Virus record (IMG/VR): IMGVR_UViG_3300001460_000022
Span: 1-64,000 of that record
Length of the DNA stretch: 64,000 nucleotides
Reading direction: 5' to 3' (one strand)
Source: a virus
Shown here: positions 31,608 through 40,673 of the stretch, one piece after another
How positions within the stretch are numbered: position 1 is the first letter of the stretch
Layout: each line of letters starts with the position of its first letter
Notes under the pieces: model-generated
What the model saw: the letters and a program-made list of their open reading frames with translations, nothing else
What the model was told of the DNA's origin: nothing
Database searches by the model: none
Program-made: the position numbers and the translations under genes

Positions 31608-31958
31608 ATGGAAAATGATAAAGAGAATAGTATGAATTACAAATTAAATACACACTTATTGGATAACTTCTTTGATGCATACGGAACAAGTAAACACGCT
31701 GATGTTAAAGACTGCGGCGATGTATACAGTGCTGAATTTGAACTTGCTGGCTTCGCCAAAGATGACATTGATATTACAGCAACAAACGATAACTTGATTA
31801 TCAAAGCTAAAAATAACAAGCGTCAAAAGGAATTTAAATTAAATTTATATGGCGCTGTTTCTGTAGAGAATATTAGCTGCGAAACTGAAAATGGTTTACT
31901 TACCGTCACAATGCCGAAAAAATGCGTTAGTGAACAACGCAAAATCAAAATAAATTAA
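31608..31958 (+). CDS. Small heat shock protein, Hsp20/alpha-crystallin
   Basis: 116 residues. The alpha-crystallin domain covers most of the protein: DVYSAEFELAGFAKDDIDIT, DNLIIKAKN, the strand EFKLNLYGAV and the diagnostic end GLLTVTMPKK. The short tail RKIKIN carries an I-x-I motif used for oligomer assembly. Hsp20 proteins hold unfolding proteins without ATP; in phages they may assist virion assembly or protect the host during infection. Start ATG at 31608, or 31632 preceded by an AAAGAG ribosome site, which would remove eight residues. Confidence 0.92.
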   Translation: MENDKENSMNYKLNTHLLDNFFDAYGTSKHADVKDCGDVYSAEFELAGFAKDDIDITATNDNLIIKAKNNKRQKEFKLNLYGAVSVENISCETENGLLTVTMPKKCVSEQRKIKIN

Positions 31959-32335
31959 TGCCAATATATACTTACAAACACCCCACTGAGGAGAGGTATA
32001 AGGAAGTTATTCAAGGAATGAATGATGATCATACTTACTCTGAAGATGGGGTGAAGTGGGGAAGGGTTTGGGATATCCCTAATGCTGCAATATCTTCAAA
32101 TGCAGACCCATTTAGTCAAAATTCCTTTGTAGAAAAAACGGCTAATATGAAAGGAACTTTTGGAGATATGATGGATTATTCCGCTGAGTTAAGTGAAAAG
32201 AGAGCTTCAGAAAGTGGAGGAGAAGATCCTTTAAAGAAAAAACTTTTTAAAGACTACGAGAAAAGAGTCGGCAAAAAACACGTTGCTGATAAAAAAGTGA
32301 CAGAAAATAAATCTTTTAAGATTGATTTAGATTAA
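31958..32335 (+). CDS. FmdB-like protein without zinc cysteines
   Basis: 125 residues. The N-terminus MPIYTYKHPTEERYKEVIQG follows the FmdB pattern MPxYxYxC..C but has lost all cysteines, so no zinc site is formed. The remainder is charged and low in complexity (AELSEKRASESGGEDPLKKK). Similar proteins occur in T4-like and cyanophages, sometimes called regulatory, with no proven role. It shares one base with the Hsp20 stop, and its stop codon overlaps the stop of the converging virion gene in the palindrome TTAA (32332-32335). Confidence 0.6.
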   Translation: MPIYTYKHPTEERYKEVIQGMNDDHTYSEDGVKWGRVWDIPNAAISSNADPFSQNSFVEKTANMKGTFGDMMDYSAELSEKRASESGGEDPLKKKLFKDYEKRVGKKHVADKKVTENKSFKIDLD

Positions 32336-33135
32336 GGGTTGCCTCCAGATATCGCAATACCTCCCCATTGGCTAGCTCCTACAAAAACTACTAATGTAGT
32401 TCCTGAGATAGCTAAAGACCCAGTCGCTGGAGCAGTAGGAGTTCCCGCTGTCATTGAGTTACCTAACCAAATTGGAACAGAAAAACCTGTTTCAAATCTT
32501 GTCGTTTCTGTAAATCTTGTCGCCCCTTGAAAAAGAGAAGATCCTAAAACTTCTAGATTGCCACTAAAAATTCCAGATCCATCAGTTAATGAGTTATCAC
32601 TAGCATAAACATTCCCTCCTTCAAAGAAAACTCCAGAATCAAACTGGACATGCATACTATGAGGATCTGAAATAGAAAGACTAGTTGTCGCCTTGGAGTC
32701 TTTTAAACCGATACAACCAGTCGCTGTATTCGTGAATGTTATATTTCTTCCTGCTGCTGTATTTTGATGAGTTCCAGTTTGAAAATCTGTATTATATCCA
32801 TTTATAATTAAATTATTTACTCCGCTAACTTCTGAAGAATTAGCTATAATACCAACGTTAAATCCATCATTGGGTCCATTTGCGAGATCTGTATCGGTTC
32901 CTTGAAACAATAAATTTCCAAAATCAACATTGAAATTGTTGGTCCCAGTATTAGCTAATCCAAATACAGATTTTCCATTAGTTAAAAGCTGTCCAGTAAA
33001 AGCAAAATCACCAGTTAACCCCCTAGATATGTTAAGTTTAATTCCAGTATCAAGTTGTCCAATTCTAATATCCCCAGAATCACTAAAAAAAGTGGGCATT
33101 TGGACCTGTTCTGGTTGAATTTTGTTAAAAGCCAT
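32332..33135 (-). CDS. Virion/tail fibre-like protein
   Basis: 267 residues. MAFNKIQPEQVQMPTFFSD opens a Gly/Asn/Thr-rich chain with short beta-repeat-like segments (ISRGLTGDFAFTGQLLTNGK, GNVYASDNSLTDGSGIFSGN, VLGSSLFQGATRFTETTRF) and ends with SLAISGTTLVVFVGASQWGG. Repeated TG/SG turns are shared with the large tail proteins at 40670-45226, so a fibre or adhesin role is likely (inference). It is alone on the minus strand between two plus-strand groups and has a GTGTAA box 25 bases before its ATG. It may be a moved or late-acquired gene. Confidence 0.65.
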   Translation of the reverse strand: MAFNKIQPEQVQMPTFFSDSGDIRIGQLDTGIKLNISRGLTGDFAFTGQLLTNGKSVFGLANTGTNNFNVDFGNLLFQGTDTDLANGPNDGFNVGIIANSSEVSGVNNLIINGYNTDFQTGTHQNTAAGRNITFTNTATGCIGLKDSKATTSLSISDPHSMHVQFDSGVFFEGGNVYASDNSLTDGSGIFSGNLEVLGSSLFQGATRFTETTRFETGFSVPIWLGNSMTAGTPTAPATGSLAISGTTLVVFVGASQWGGIAISGGNP

Positions 33136-33173
33136 ATTACAATAGATTATCTTTTATAAGTTACACGAATTCA

Positions 33174-33734
33174 ATGAAATTTACTCTTTATAAGCCAAAC
33201 TCTAAAAATACAGGTGCTGCATTTAGTTTTGATCTAGCAAAAGACAAGAAGGGCAATGCAGTTATGTATGTCTCAATGATCCAACAACATAGTTGGAATG
33301 ATAAAACAAAAAGTGGCTCTTTTAAGGAAAACGCCAAAAATCCAGAAAAATCTGGCACAATTAAACTTTCGGCAAACGAAGCTGGGGAAGTTCTTTCTTC
33401 ATTTAAAACGAGAATCCCTTTCGTAGCCTTTCATAGAAGGAATGAAGATACAACTATAATTAAATTTACTCCTTGGGACAAAAAAAGAAAAATTATGGCA
33501 AAAGATGGAGAACAGTGGCACGAAACTCCTGCTTTTGGGGTGAGTGTCACAAGAAATTCATCTATGACATTTAAACTTCCTCTAGAAGCTGGAGAAACAG
33601 AGGTTTTATCAGAACTTCTTAAAAAATATATTTTAGAATCTTTTATTGTAGCAGACGCATACAAACCTCAAGCTCCAAAAGAAGAGCCTCAAGAAGCTAC
33701 TCCAGATATTGAAGATTCAGATGTCCCATTCTAA
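33174..33734 (+). CDS. Single-stranded DNA-binding protein-like
   Basis: 186 residues. The N-terminal 140 residues look beta-rich and basic (MKFTLYKPNSKNTGAAFSFD, GNAVMYVSMIQQHSWN, SGTIKLSANEAGEVLSSF, RIPFVAFHRRNED). The C-terminal tail is proline-rich then acidic and ends EDSDVPF, close to the DDDIPF tip by which bacterial SSBs recruit partners. This is the main basis for the call; the fold could be of the whirly or PUR type rather than a classical OB fold. It would coat ssDNA for the phage polymerase, RecA and helicase. It overlaps the next glycosyltransferase by 14 bases. Confidence 0.72.
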   Translation: MKFTLYKPNSKNTGAAFSFDLAKDKKGNAVMYVSMIQQHSWNDKTKSGSFKENAKNPEKSGTIKLSANEAGEVLSSFKTRIPFVAFHRRNEDTTIIKFTPWDKKRKIMAKDGEQWHETPAFGVSVTRNSSMTFKLPLEAGETEVLSELLKKYILESFIVADAYKPQAPKEEPQEATPDIEDSDVPF

Positions 33735-35427
33735 AAAACTAAAAATATTAGTTCACTCTAATCATAGTAGACTTGTTACTGGCTTCGGTAAGAATGCAAG
33801 AAATATTCTTCTGGAATTACATAAAGATCAAGACATTGAAGTTATAGAGGCTGCGAATGGAGTTAAATATGGGGCCGACTTAATGACTCCTTGGGAAAGT
33901 TATGGAACGCACCCCACTAACCCAAGTATTTTACAAGCTATTAAAGGAGATGGGCCAAAAGAAAGAATGGCTCAGTATGGATTTTATACTATTGATGAAA
34001 TTATAGAAAAATGTAATCCTGATGTATATCTTGGGATTGAGGATATCTGGGCTTTCTCAGAATATCAAAATAAACCGTGGTGGGGGAAGTTAAACAAAGT
34101 TCTTTGGACCACCTTGGACAGCTTACCTATTTTAGATCAAGCCTTACAAATGGAACCTCTTTGTGATAAGATGCTAGTATGGGCATCTTTTGCAGAAGAA
34201 GAGATGAAAAGACTTGGTCACAAAAATGTGTCTACATTACACGGGGCAGTTGATTATAGTTATTTTAAGCCACTCGAAAATAGAAATGAAATAAGGAAAA
34301 AATTTGACCTAGATGATTGTTATATAATTGGTTTTGTTTTTAAGAATCAATTAAGAAAATCAGTGCCAAACTTATTGCAAGGGTTTAAAACTTTTAAAGA
34401 AAAAAACCCTGAAGCAAACGCCAAACTTCTACTTCATACTGATTGGGGAGAAGTTGGTCAGGGATGGGACATTCCTAGATATATAAGGGAAATGGGAATT
34501 GATCCAGAAGATGTATTATCTACATATGTCTGTCATGCTTGCGACTTTTACACTGTATCACACTATCAAGGAGAAGATAAAGATTGTCCTAGATGCAATG
34601 CTAAAAAAACTTTTAAAACTAAAAGTAGCTTTAAAGGAATTGGAGAAAGGGAATTAAATGAACTATATAATTGCATGGATATATATTGTCATCCCTTTAC
34701 TAGCGGGGGTCAAGAATTACCAATTCAAGAAGCGAAGGCTGCTGGATTAATTACTTTAGTAACAGAATATTCATGCGGCAAAGATTCTTGTTATAAAGAT
34801 CAAGGAGGAATCCCTCTTAAATGGAATGAATATAGAGAACCTCAAACACAATTTATCAAAGCCTCAACTTGCCCAAACGATATAGCAGATAAGTTAAAAC
34901 AAGTTTATAAAATGAGTGATGTTGATAAGTCCGAATTATCGACAAGAGGCATGGAATATGTAAAAGAAGAATTTTCTGTAAAAGTAATATCACAAAAATT
35001 AAAAAAATTACTCTTTAATTTAAAAAAACCAACTTCTTCTGAAGAAGAAAACAAAAAACAGAACCCTTTAAGTATAGAGGATGTTATCGATGATGAAGGC
35101 ATTGAAAATAGAATAGCGGTTGTAATGCCAGAATCTGCTGGTGATGTATTAATTATCAATTCTTTAATGGACAACCTAAAAAGTCTTTACCCAGAAAAGA
35201 ATATTTATGTTTTTACTAAACCTGAATTCTTCCAAATGATAGAGGATAATCCCAACGTACATAAAATGCTGGCATATCAACCATCTTTAGAAAATCTTCT
35301 TATGCTAGAAGGAAGAGGAAATCATCAAGGTTATTTTGAAATGGCATTTTTGCCCAACATAGGAACTCAAAGACACTTAAATTACTTACATAACGGCAAG
35401 GATAAAACACAATTTAAATTAAGATGA
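33721..35427 (+). CDS. GT4 glycosyltransferase with zinc-ribbon insert and GT9-like N-half at its C-terminus
   Basis: 568 residues from the ATG at 33721. Residues about 1-440 form a GT-B enzyme: LKILVHSNHSRLVTGFGKNA, LHGAVDYSYFKPLE, GFVFKNQLRKSVPNLLQGF and SGGQELPIQEAKAAG. Inside lies a zinc ribbon, CHAC (34531-34542) and CPRC (34585-34596), unusual in such enzymes. From about residue 460, IAVVMPESAGDVLIINSLMD and YPEKNIYVFTKPEF match the first Rossmann domain of GT9 heptosyltransferases (GDxxLxxPxxxxLxxxxP). The second GT9 half is encoded by the next gene, joined by an ATGA overlap. A GT4 enzyme fused to half a GT9 enzyme is odd; the two products may assemble together. Confidence 0.8.
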   Translation: MSHSKKLKILVHSNHSRLVTGFGKNARNILLELHKDQDIEVIEAANGVKYGADLMTPWESYGTHPTNPSILQAIKGDGPKERMAQYGFYTIDEIIEKCNPDVYLGIEDIWAFSEYQNKPWWGKLNKVLWTTLDSLPILDQALQMEPLCDKMLVWASFAEEEMKRLGHKNVSTLHGAVDYSYFKPLENRNEIRKKFDLDDCYIIGFVFKNQLRKSVPNLLQGFKTFKEKNPEANAKLLLHTDWGEVGQGWDIPRYIREMGIDPEDVLSTYVCHACDFYTVSHYQGEDKDCPRCNAKKTFKTKSSFKGIGERELNELYNCMDIYCHPFTSGGQELPIQEAKAAGLITLVTEYSCGKDSCYKDQGGIPLKWNEYREPQTQFIKASTCPNDIADKLKQVYKMSDVDKSELSTRGMEYVKEEFSVKVISQKLKKLLFNLKKPTSSEEENKKQNPLSIEDVIDDEGIENRIAVVMPESAGDVLIINSLMDNLKSLYPEKNIYVFTKPEFFQMIEDNPNVHKMLAYQPSLENLLMLEGRGNHQGYFEMAFLPNIGTQRHLNYLHNGKDKTQFKLR

Positions 35428-36548
35428 GTCATTTAGCTGAAGAATATGCAAAATCATGTGGGGTTAAAATTGGGAAACCGACTTTAAAGCCTCACTATTT
35501 TCCGATTTTGCAAGAAAAATATATAACAATCCACAATGATAAAAAAGTTCAATCAAAGGAATACAACATGTGGAATGATGTTATTGATCTAATTAAACCT
35601 GAATTAGAAGATATTAAAATTATTCAAGTAGGAGCTTTTGGAGAAGATAAAATTGAAGGTGTCGATTTCCACATTCCTACAAGCACACTAAAACAATGCG
35701 CTTATATAATTCAGAAAGGTATGGGACACGTTGGGATTGATAGCGTTCCAGTTCATATAGCTTCAGCACTAGATAAGCCTGTTGTGAGCATCTATGCTCA
35801 CACTTATGCCAGCACATGCTCTCCACTTTGGAATGAAAAATCTAAATCAATAATTATTGAATCTGATAGAGGAGGAAACAAACCCTCTTTTTCTTTAGAA
35901 GAAAGCCCAAAAACAATTAATTTCATTAAACCAGAAAAAATAGCACAAGCTATTCTTGATATCTTAAATATCGATAAAACAATAAATCATCAAACTCTTT
36001 TTATAGGAAATAACTACACCTCTAATTTTGTCGAAATAATTCCAACAGAGAAAACTGGAGTTACTTCTGGTCATATAGATGTAAGAATGGATTATGCTCA
36101 TAATGAGGATGTCTTGGCAGATATTCTTCAAAGGAATAAAGCTGAAGTTACAACCTCAAAGCCTATCCACGAAAGTTTTTTAACATCTGGGAGAATCAAT
36201 AAAATTATATATAAAACAGAAAAACTTGATCAAGAATTTTGTGAGGCCGTAAGAAAATCAGGCGTTTCTAATATTTTTATATGCACATCTCCTGAAACCA
36301 TATCTGAAGAACGACTAAATAATTTTGATCTTTTAATCAATAAATTAGATATTAAAGAAATAATTAAAAATAATAAAAAAAGAATTGAGATCAAAGACTT
36401 TGATAAAATCAAAATTAAAAGTGGGAAAAAAGTAGTTTGCGGGCAAGAAATTTACGAAAGTTTTTTTGACTTAAATAGCCGAAAAAATTTAGATGATTTT
36501 TATCTTGATTTAGATTTCTTTAGAGTTTACATTGAACCAGATGAGTAA
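35424..36548 (+). CDS. GT9 heptosyltransferase-like C-half plus unknown domain
   Basis: 374 residues. SHLAEEYAKSCGV is the usual GT9 mid-protein helix; KYITIHNDKKVQSKEYNMW, DIKIIQVGAF and the segment HVGIDSVPVHIASALDKPVV match the second Rossmann domain of heptosyltransferases (G-x-D-S-x-x-x-H-x-A-x-A-x-x-x-P). The first domain is at the end of the preceding gene, so neither ORF alone is a complete GT9. Residues about 200-374 (TLFIGNNYTSNFVEIIP onwards) are a further domain that I do not recognise. The ATG overlaps the previous TGA, and an in-frame stop nine bases upstream excludes an earlier start in this frame. Confidence 0.78.
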   Translation: MSHLAEEYAKSCGVKIGKPTLKPHYFPILQEKYITIHNDKKVQSKEYNMWNDVIDLIKPELEDIKIIQVGAFGEDKIEGVDFHIPTSTLKQCAYIIQKGMGHVGIDSVPVHIASALDKPVVSIYAHTYASTCSPLWNEKSKSIIIESDRGGNKPSFSLEESPKTINFIKPEKIAQAILDILNIDKTINHQTLFIGNNYTSNFVEIIPTEKTGVTSGHIDVRMDYAHNEDVLADILQRNKAEVTTSKPIHESFLTSGRINKIIYKTEKLDQEFCEAVRKSGVSNIFICTSPETISEERLNNFDLLINKLDIKEIIKNNKKRIEIKDFDKIKIKSGKKVVCGQEIYESFFDLNSRKNLDDFYLDLDFFRVYIEPDE

Positions 36549-37314
36549 GAAAAAAATCTACGGACCAGATATTTATAAGCGAGATGAGAATGGATTGCTT
36601 GAAAATATAGACTACGAATTTAATGAAGATGGCTCTGTTAACTGGCGGGCAATGATTAAAGAGGAGTTTCTTTACCCAAACAAAGATTGGTTTGCCTCAA
36701 GAAAAAAAGATGTTCCAAGTTCTGTAGAAGGTCTTTCTGATAAGCAGCTTCTTATCATGCTGGGAGGCATTAAGGAACTCGCCAAGATGCGCGGATACTA
36801 CAAGGTAGCCTTTAAAACAGAGAATATCGCAGAAGGATATGTCACTGCTAAATGCACTATACAGTGGATTAATAACTATGAATCTGCGGCTTGTGGGGTT
36901 TCTTACTCTGATGTAGCTAATGCCACTCTAGCAAATACAGACGCTTTTTGTGCTAAATTTCTAGAAACAATTGCTTGCAATCGAGCTTTTGTCCGTTGTG
37001 TGCGTAATTATCTCAATATTCACATTGTGGGAGCAGATGAGATTGATAAGTCAAAAGGAGCTAATAATTCAAATACAGTTGAATACGATGCCTCTAGCGA
37101 CTCTGCCATGTTGCCGTTAACGCCCGCAGGAACGCTTCAGAAGGCTTTGTCTGAAGAGTGGGGAGTAAAGTCCTTTGAGGACTTTAAACCTCTTCTCAGG
37201 GCATTCTGGAAGGAAGAAAAATACAGGAATGAAGAAGCTGCAAATTGGGAATCTTATGGAGATATCCCAGCAAAAGATTGCAGAAAATTGATCGCACTTT
37301 GCAAAAAATCATAA
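36541..37314 (+). CDS. Conserved phage protein, possibly recombination related
   Basis: 257 residues from the ATG at 36541, overlapping the previous gene by 8 bases. A helix-rich centre (DKQLLIMLGGIKELAKMRGY) leads to a beta region (YVTAKCTIQWINNYESAACG) and then the segment ETIACNRAFVRCVRNYLN, which recalls the E-T-x-A-x-x-R-A-x-x-x-A helix of Rad52/ERF-type annealing proteins. The match is short, and I would not assign the family without a profile search. It is the last plus-strand gene; its stop is adjacent to that of the converging tail gene. Confidence 0.55.
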   Translation: MSKKKIYGPDIYKRDENGLLENIDYEFNEDGSVNWRAMIKEEFLYPNKDWFASRKKDVPSSVEGLSDKQLLIMLGGIKELAKMRGYYKVAFKTENIAEGYVTAKCTIQWINNYESAACGVSYSDVANATLANTDAFCAKFLETIACNRAFVRCVRNYLNIHIVGADEIDKSKGANNSNTVEYDASSDSAMLPLTPAGTLQKALSEEWGVKSFEDFKPLLRAFWKEEKYRNEEAANWESYGDIPAKDCRKLIALCKKS

Positions 37315-39828
37315 ACCAAGCGTATTCCGCTGAGAAGCAGTAAATATATTGGAAATATTTGATTTTCTAACAGATGTATCCAATCCTCTATCAGTTAACA
37401 TTTCTTGATCTGGTGGAATTAACTTAATTGTTGATTCATTGATTGTTGTTGTTATACCTTGAGGACCAACTGATATCGATAATGAGTTTATAGTAGGGTT
37501 GAATTTAGGTATGTGTAATCCATATAAAGTTCTTGAAGAACTTTTTGGGATATCTACGGAATTACTATAATTTCCTCTTTGTTTTTTTAACGCTTTCATT
37601 TCAGAAACATTTCCAGAAGCAGAAAACATAGTCAAATTATTTAACATACTGTATGATGGGGCTTGCACATCGAAAAACTTTATATCAAAACGATCAAACA
37701 AATCTGATACTTTCTGATCGTCAGCCGAGCTATCTGCAATAGCATCATCTTCTGCTTCTTCTCCTTCTTCTCCTAATGGATTTACTCTTGTTTTTGCCCG
37801 AGTATAAGAAAGCCTCATTGTTTTTTTAGTCTTTTTTGTGGCATTATTCCAATTTGTTAAAGACTGTTTAGCATAACTAACAAGGGCTGAAGTGAGGTTC
37901 TTTCCGTTGAATGGAATTCTCATTGCCCTACCTGTTCTTGTTGGACCTCCTAACACAAGACCGTGTGTAGCATTGAATACAACTAGCTCTGTAAGATTTT
38001 GCAAATATCTGAAATCTACAGCTTCATCATCTTTTTTTCTTTCTCTAGATTTTTCTGCCCTGATTCCAACAAAATGAAAAGGATTAACTTGTCTAGCAGA
38101 ACTAGTAGCCGCAGCTAGATCTCTAATTCTTAAAAAAGGAACTTTCATCATTTTGAAAAAGTCTTGCACATCTGATAGTTCATCTATTTCTGATAATAAT
38201 TCTCTTTCATGGAATGGACCAACAACAGTCATTGTATTAGTATTCTCGAAATTCATTCTTTCTGCCTTATATTGGCTGTAACCGTTGGATATAAAAAGAC
38301 CTCCAGAAAATTCAAAAAAAGCTTTTAAAAATCCATATAACTCTGACGTAGAAGGCATTACCATATCTGTAGTTGTTTCAAATTTGCTGTTTAATTTAAT
38401 ATATTCAAATTTATCCCTTATCCTGTCTAACTTTATATCTCTAAATTCTAACTCTGATATTCTATTAGCTTCTGACATTGGTTTGTTGGGGAAAATAAAT
38501 AAAGCATTGTCGGCTTCAGGAGCGGCTTCCTTGGCATCTGGATCGGCACGGGGTGACGGACCATACTTTATAAGTTTATCCTTACCTGTTTGTTTATCAA
38601 TATTACCGAAAGGTTTATCAGTGTAAAGGCCCGCGAGATCTATTTTACCTGCTCTGTCATTCCCTAATCTTTTTTGTAATAATGATCTATTCCCATTAAA
38701 CTTTGTCATCGCGTATACCAAGAATAAAGTATACTTATTAAATAAATCTACATCTGCTGCGTTTTGGTTGAATAAAAAATAAAAAACACCTAGTGTTTGA
38801 CTACTTAATGGGAAATCCGCTATGTTACCATCTCCTCCTACATCTTCAATAATAACTCTTTTAAACACTGATTTTCTAGGTCTAGCATCATCTTTAGGAG
38901 CTTTTCTTTCAGGCTTTTCGGCAGACCCTATGTAAGCATTCACAAGTCTACCCGTATTCTTGCTTTTTGTAAATGAAGCTGCTGTGATATTTTCATCTGT
39001 TGTCCCTGTATAACTCTTAATGTTAATACCAGCAGCCATTTCTGTGTTAACAAATCTAATGGAGCCATTTGTTGGATCAACAAACCAAAAGTAACCATAA
39101 AATGCTGCGATAGTACCCAAAATACTATCAAGTGTTCCAGTATTTTCAAATAAGATATCTTCATCGTCTGGCATCCCTGAAACAAATATGCCAACCATAG
39201 CCAGAGCTTCTTTAAACTCTTTAGTTGTATAACCAAATTTTAAATCATACTGCGATAAATCTGGATTAGCCTTATAAGTTTCACTAACTCTTTCATCATT
39301 CAAAGATAATTTCTTTTTAAGTTTCCTGTTCTGATATACAAGTGTTATTTTTGAACCATCAAACTGTGCCGCTGATTCATAATTATAAATTCTTCCCAGC
39401 ATTATAACTGATCCAGAAGAATCTATTTTTGGACCTTGAGACTTAAATGCTCTCAAAGGAGAATTTATAACTTCGGTAAAGTAAGGAACTACACCTTCAA
39501 AATTTAATTTTTCAGGACCGCAATTTATTCCCCTAACCAATACCATAAATGATTTTAAACGAAGAGATGTTTTATCAATATATTTTCTACTTATAACTTT
39601 TTTAACTGGATCTGCTCCAATACTATGTTGAGTGCAAATAAAATTAGTCATCATTTCAGAAATTTTATCATTTGAGAAAGAATTTATTTCTCCTAAATCT
39701 CCTACTACAGTTCCAAGACCCTCCGAGCCATCTAGGTTTTTAGCATTTAATACTGTTTCTACAGATGCTGTGTGACCTCCACCAGCATTTGAAAAGTTTA
39801 AATTTATTTTTTCTATAGATTCACTCAT
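37309..39828 (-). CDS. Large distal tail protein (baseplate hub/tail tip candidate)
   Basis: 839 residues, the last gene of the structural run, 3' of the tape measure and four other tail genes, where siphophages encode tail-tip or hub proteins. The chain mixes beta-rich regions (ITLVYQNRKLKKKLSLND, YGYFWFVDPTNGSIRFVNTE) with a Lys-rich linker (KPERKAPKDDARPRKS) and an acidic segment (GEEGEEAEDDAIADSSADD). The segment YNYESAAQFDGSKITLVYQN early on recalls hub-type tail proteins, but no family can be named. ATGA overlap with the next gene. Its stop abuts that of the converging plus-strand gene and I see no terminator there. Confidence 0.7.
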   Translation of the reverse strand: MSESIEKINLNFSNAGGGHTASVETVLNAKNLDGSEGLGTVVGDLGEINSFSNDKISEMMTNFICTQHSIGADPVKKVISRKYIDKTSLRLKSFMVLVRGINCGPEKLNFEGVVPYFTEVINSPLRAFKSQGPKIDSSGSVIMLGRIYNYESAAQFDGSKITLVYQNRKLKKKLSLNDERVSETYKANPDLSQYDLKFGYTTKEFKEALAMVGIFVSGMPDDEDILFENTGTLDSILGTIAAFYGYFWFVDPTNGSIRFVNTEMAAGINIKSYTGTTDENITAASFTKSKNTGRLVNAYIGSAEKPERKAPKDDARPRKSVFKRVIIEDVGGDGNIADFPLSSQTLGVFYFLFNQNAADVDLFNKYTLFLVYAMTKFNGNRSLLQKRLGNDRAGKIDLAGLYTDKPFGNIDKQTGKDKLIKYGPSPRADPDAKEAAPEADNALFIFPNKPMSEANRISELEFRDIKLDRIRDKFEYIKLNSKFETTTDMVMPSTSELYGFLKAFFEFSGGLFISNGYSQYKAERMNFENTNTMTVVGPFHERELLSEIDELSDVQDFFKMMKVPFLRIRDLAAATSSARQVNPFHFVGIRAEKSRERKKDDEAVDFRYLQNLTELVVFNATHGLVLGGPTRTGRAMRIPFNGKNLTSALVSYAKQSLTNWNNATKKTKKTMRLSYTRAKTRVNPLGEEGEEAEDDAIADSSADDQKVSDLFDRFDIKFFDVQAPSYSMLNNLTMFSASGNVSEMKALKKQRGNYSNSVDIPKSSSRTLYGLHIPKFNPTINSLSISVGPQGITTTINESTIKLIPPDQEMLTDRGLDTSVRKSNISNIFTASQRNTLGL

Positions 39829-40673
39829 AATAAAAGAGAAGACCCTGATAATGGTTCTTCAAATGATTCGGTTAATCCTCCACTTATAGTGGCATCAAAG
39901 CCCGTCTTAATAATATTTACACCTGTGTAAAGTTCTAGATAATTACTTTGTGACTGAAGAATACCATTAACATAATAATTATTTCTTTTTTCTATATATC
40001 CATCGGTAAATATAAAATCTGAATATCGCCCTGTTTGAGAAAATGTTCTTTTTGTTTTTTTATGAGCCGTATATTTAAATTGATCTTGATTTTCTAGCTT
40101 AACAACTCCTGCAACATTCGCAGCAGTTGAGAAAAGTGGAATAAAGTCTAAATCTGTTGTCCCCATAGAAACACCTACCCCCACTCCAGAATATACTTTT
40201 TGTCCATTTAAAAAATAATCACAATCATTAAAGGTTACTGACCCGATACCTGCATTTATGTTTGTTTTTAAAGATTGTCCAAAATCTCCAGTCGCTGCAA
40301 ATAGACCTCCAGTAACAATATTATATGTTAATTTTGAATCTCCGTTTTCTGGAGTTGTTTGATGAAAATATAATTTAGCTTTATCAAAATCATCTGACTC
40401 GTCTCCCTTTGTAAAAAAATCTCCTGTTTTTATATTATAAAAAGTCTCATTTGTAATCGTGGAAGTTAAAGGAACTTCTTGAAATAAACTCTGCCCATTC
40501 AAATATAAAGATACTTCTTGCTGGCCCGTGCTTACGGATCTGTCATAGAAAAAATCTCCTAAACTTCCAACAGCATCTCTATTTAATAAATCAAAAGTTT
40601 TCGTCCCTAAAATTTCCGAAGAACAATCAGAAACCAAAGCTCCACCAGTGCTTGAAACAACATCATAAATCAT
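39825..40673 (-). CDS. Tail/virion protein, unknown
   Basis: 282 residues, Gly/Ser/Thr/Asn-rich with likely beta structure (LYLNGQSLFQEVPLTSTITN, DYFLNGQKVYSGVGVGVSMG, YYVNGILQSQSNYLELYTGV). The recurring unit of a Tyr/Leu-rich strand followed by NGQ/NGI and a hydrophobic stretch appears three times (SLYLNGQSLFQ, DYFLNGQKVYS, NYYVNGILQSQ), suggesting an internally repeated beta domain, as in fibres or spikes. Linked by ATGA to both neighbours in the distal tail gene set. Confidence 0.65.
   Translation of the reverse strand: MIYDVVSSTGGALVSDCSSEILGTKTFDLLNRDAVGSLGDFFYDRSVSTGQQEVSLYLNGQSLFQEVPLTSTITNETFYNIKTGDFFTKGDESDDFDKAKLYFHQTTPENGDSKLTYNIVTGGLFAATGDFGQSLKTNINAGIGSVTFNDCDYFLNGQKVYSGVGVGVSMGTTDLDFIPLFSTAANVAGVVKLENQDQFKYTAHKKTKRTFSQTGRYSDFIFTDGYIEKRNNYYVNGILQSQSNYLELYTGVNIIKTGFDATISGGLTESFEEPLSGSSLLL

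Noticed and set aside
35408-35427. TTTAAAT as a -1 slippery site between the GT9 halves
   Set aside because: The heptamer is out of phase with the codons being read, and the second frame has a stop just before its ATG.
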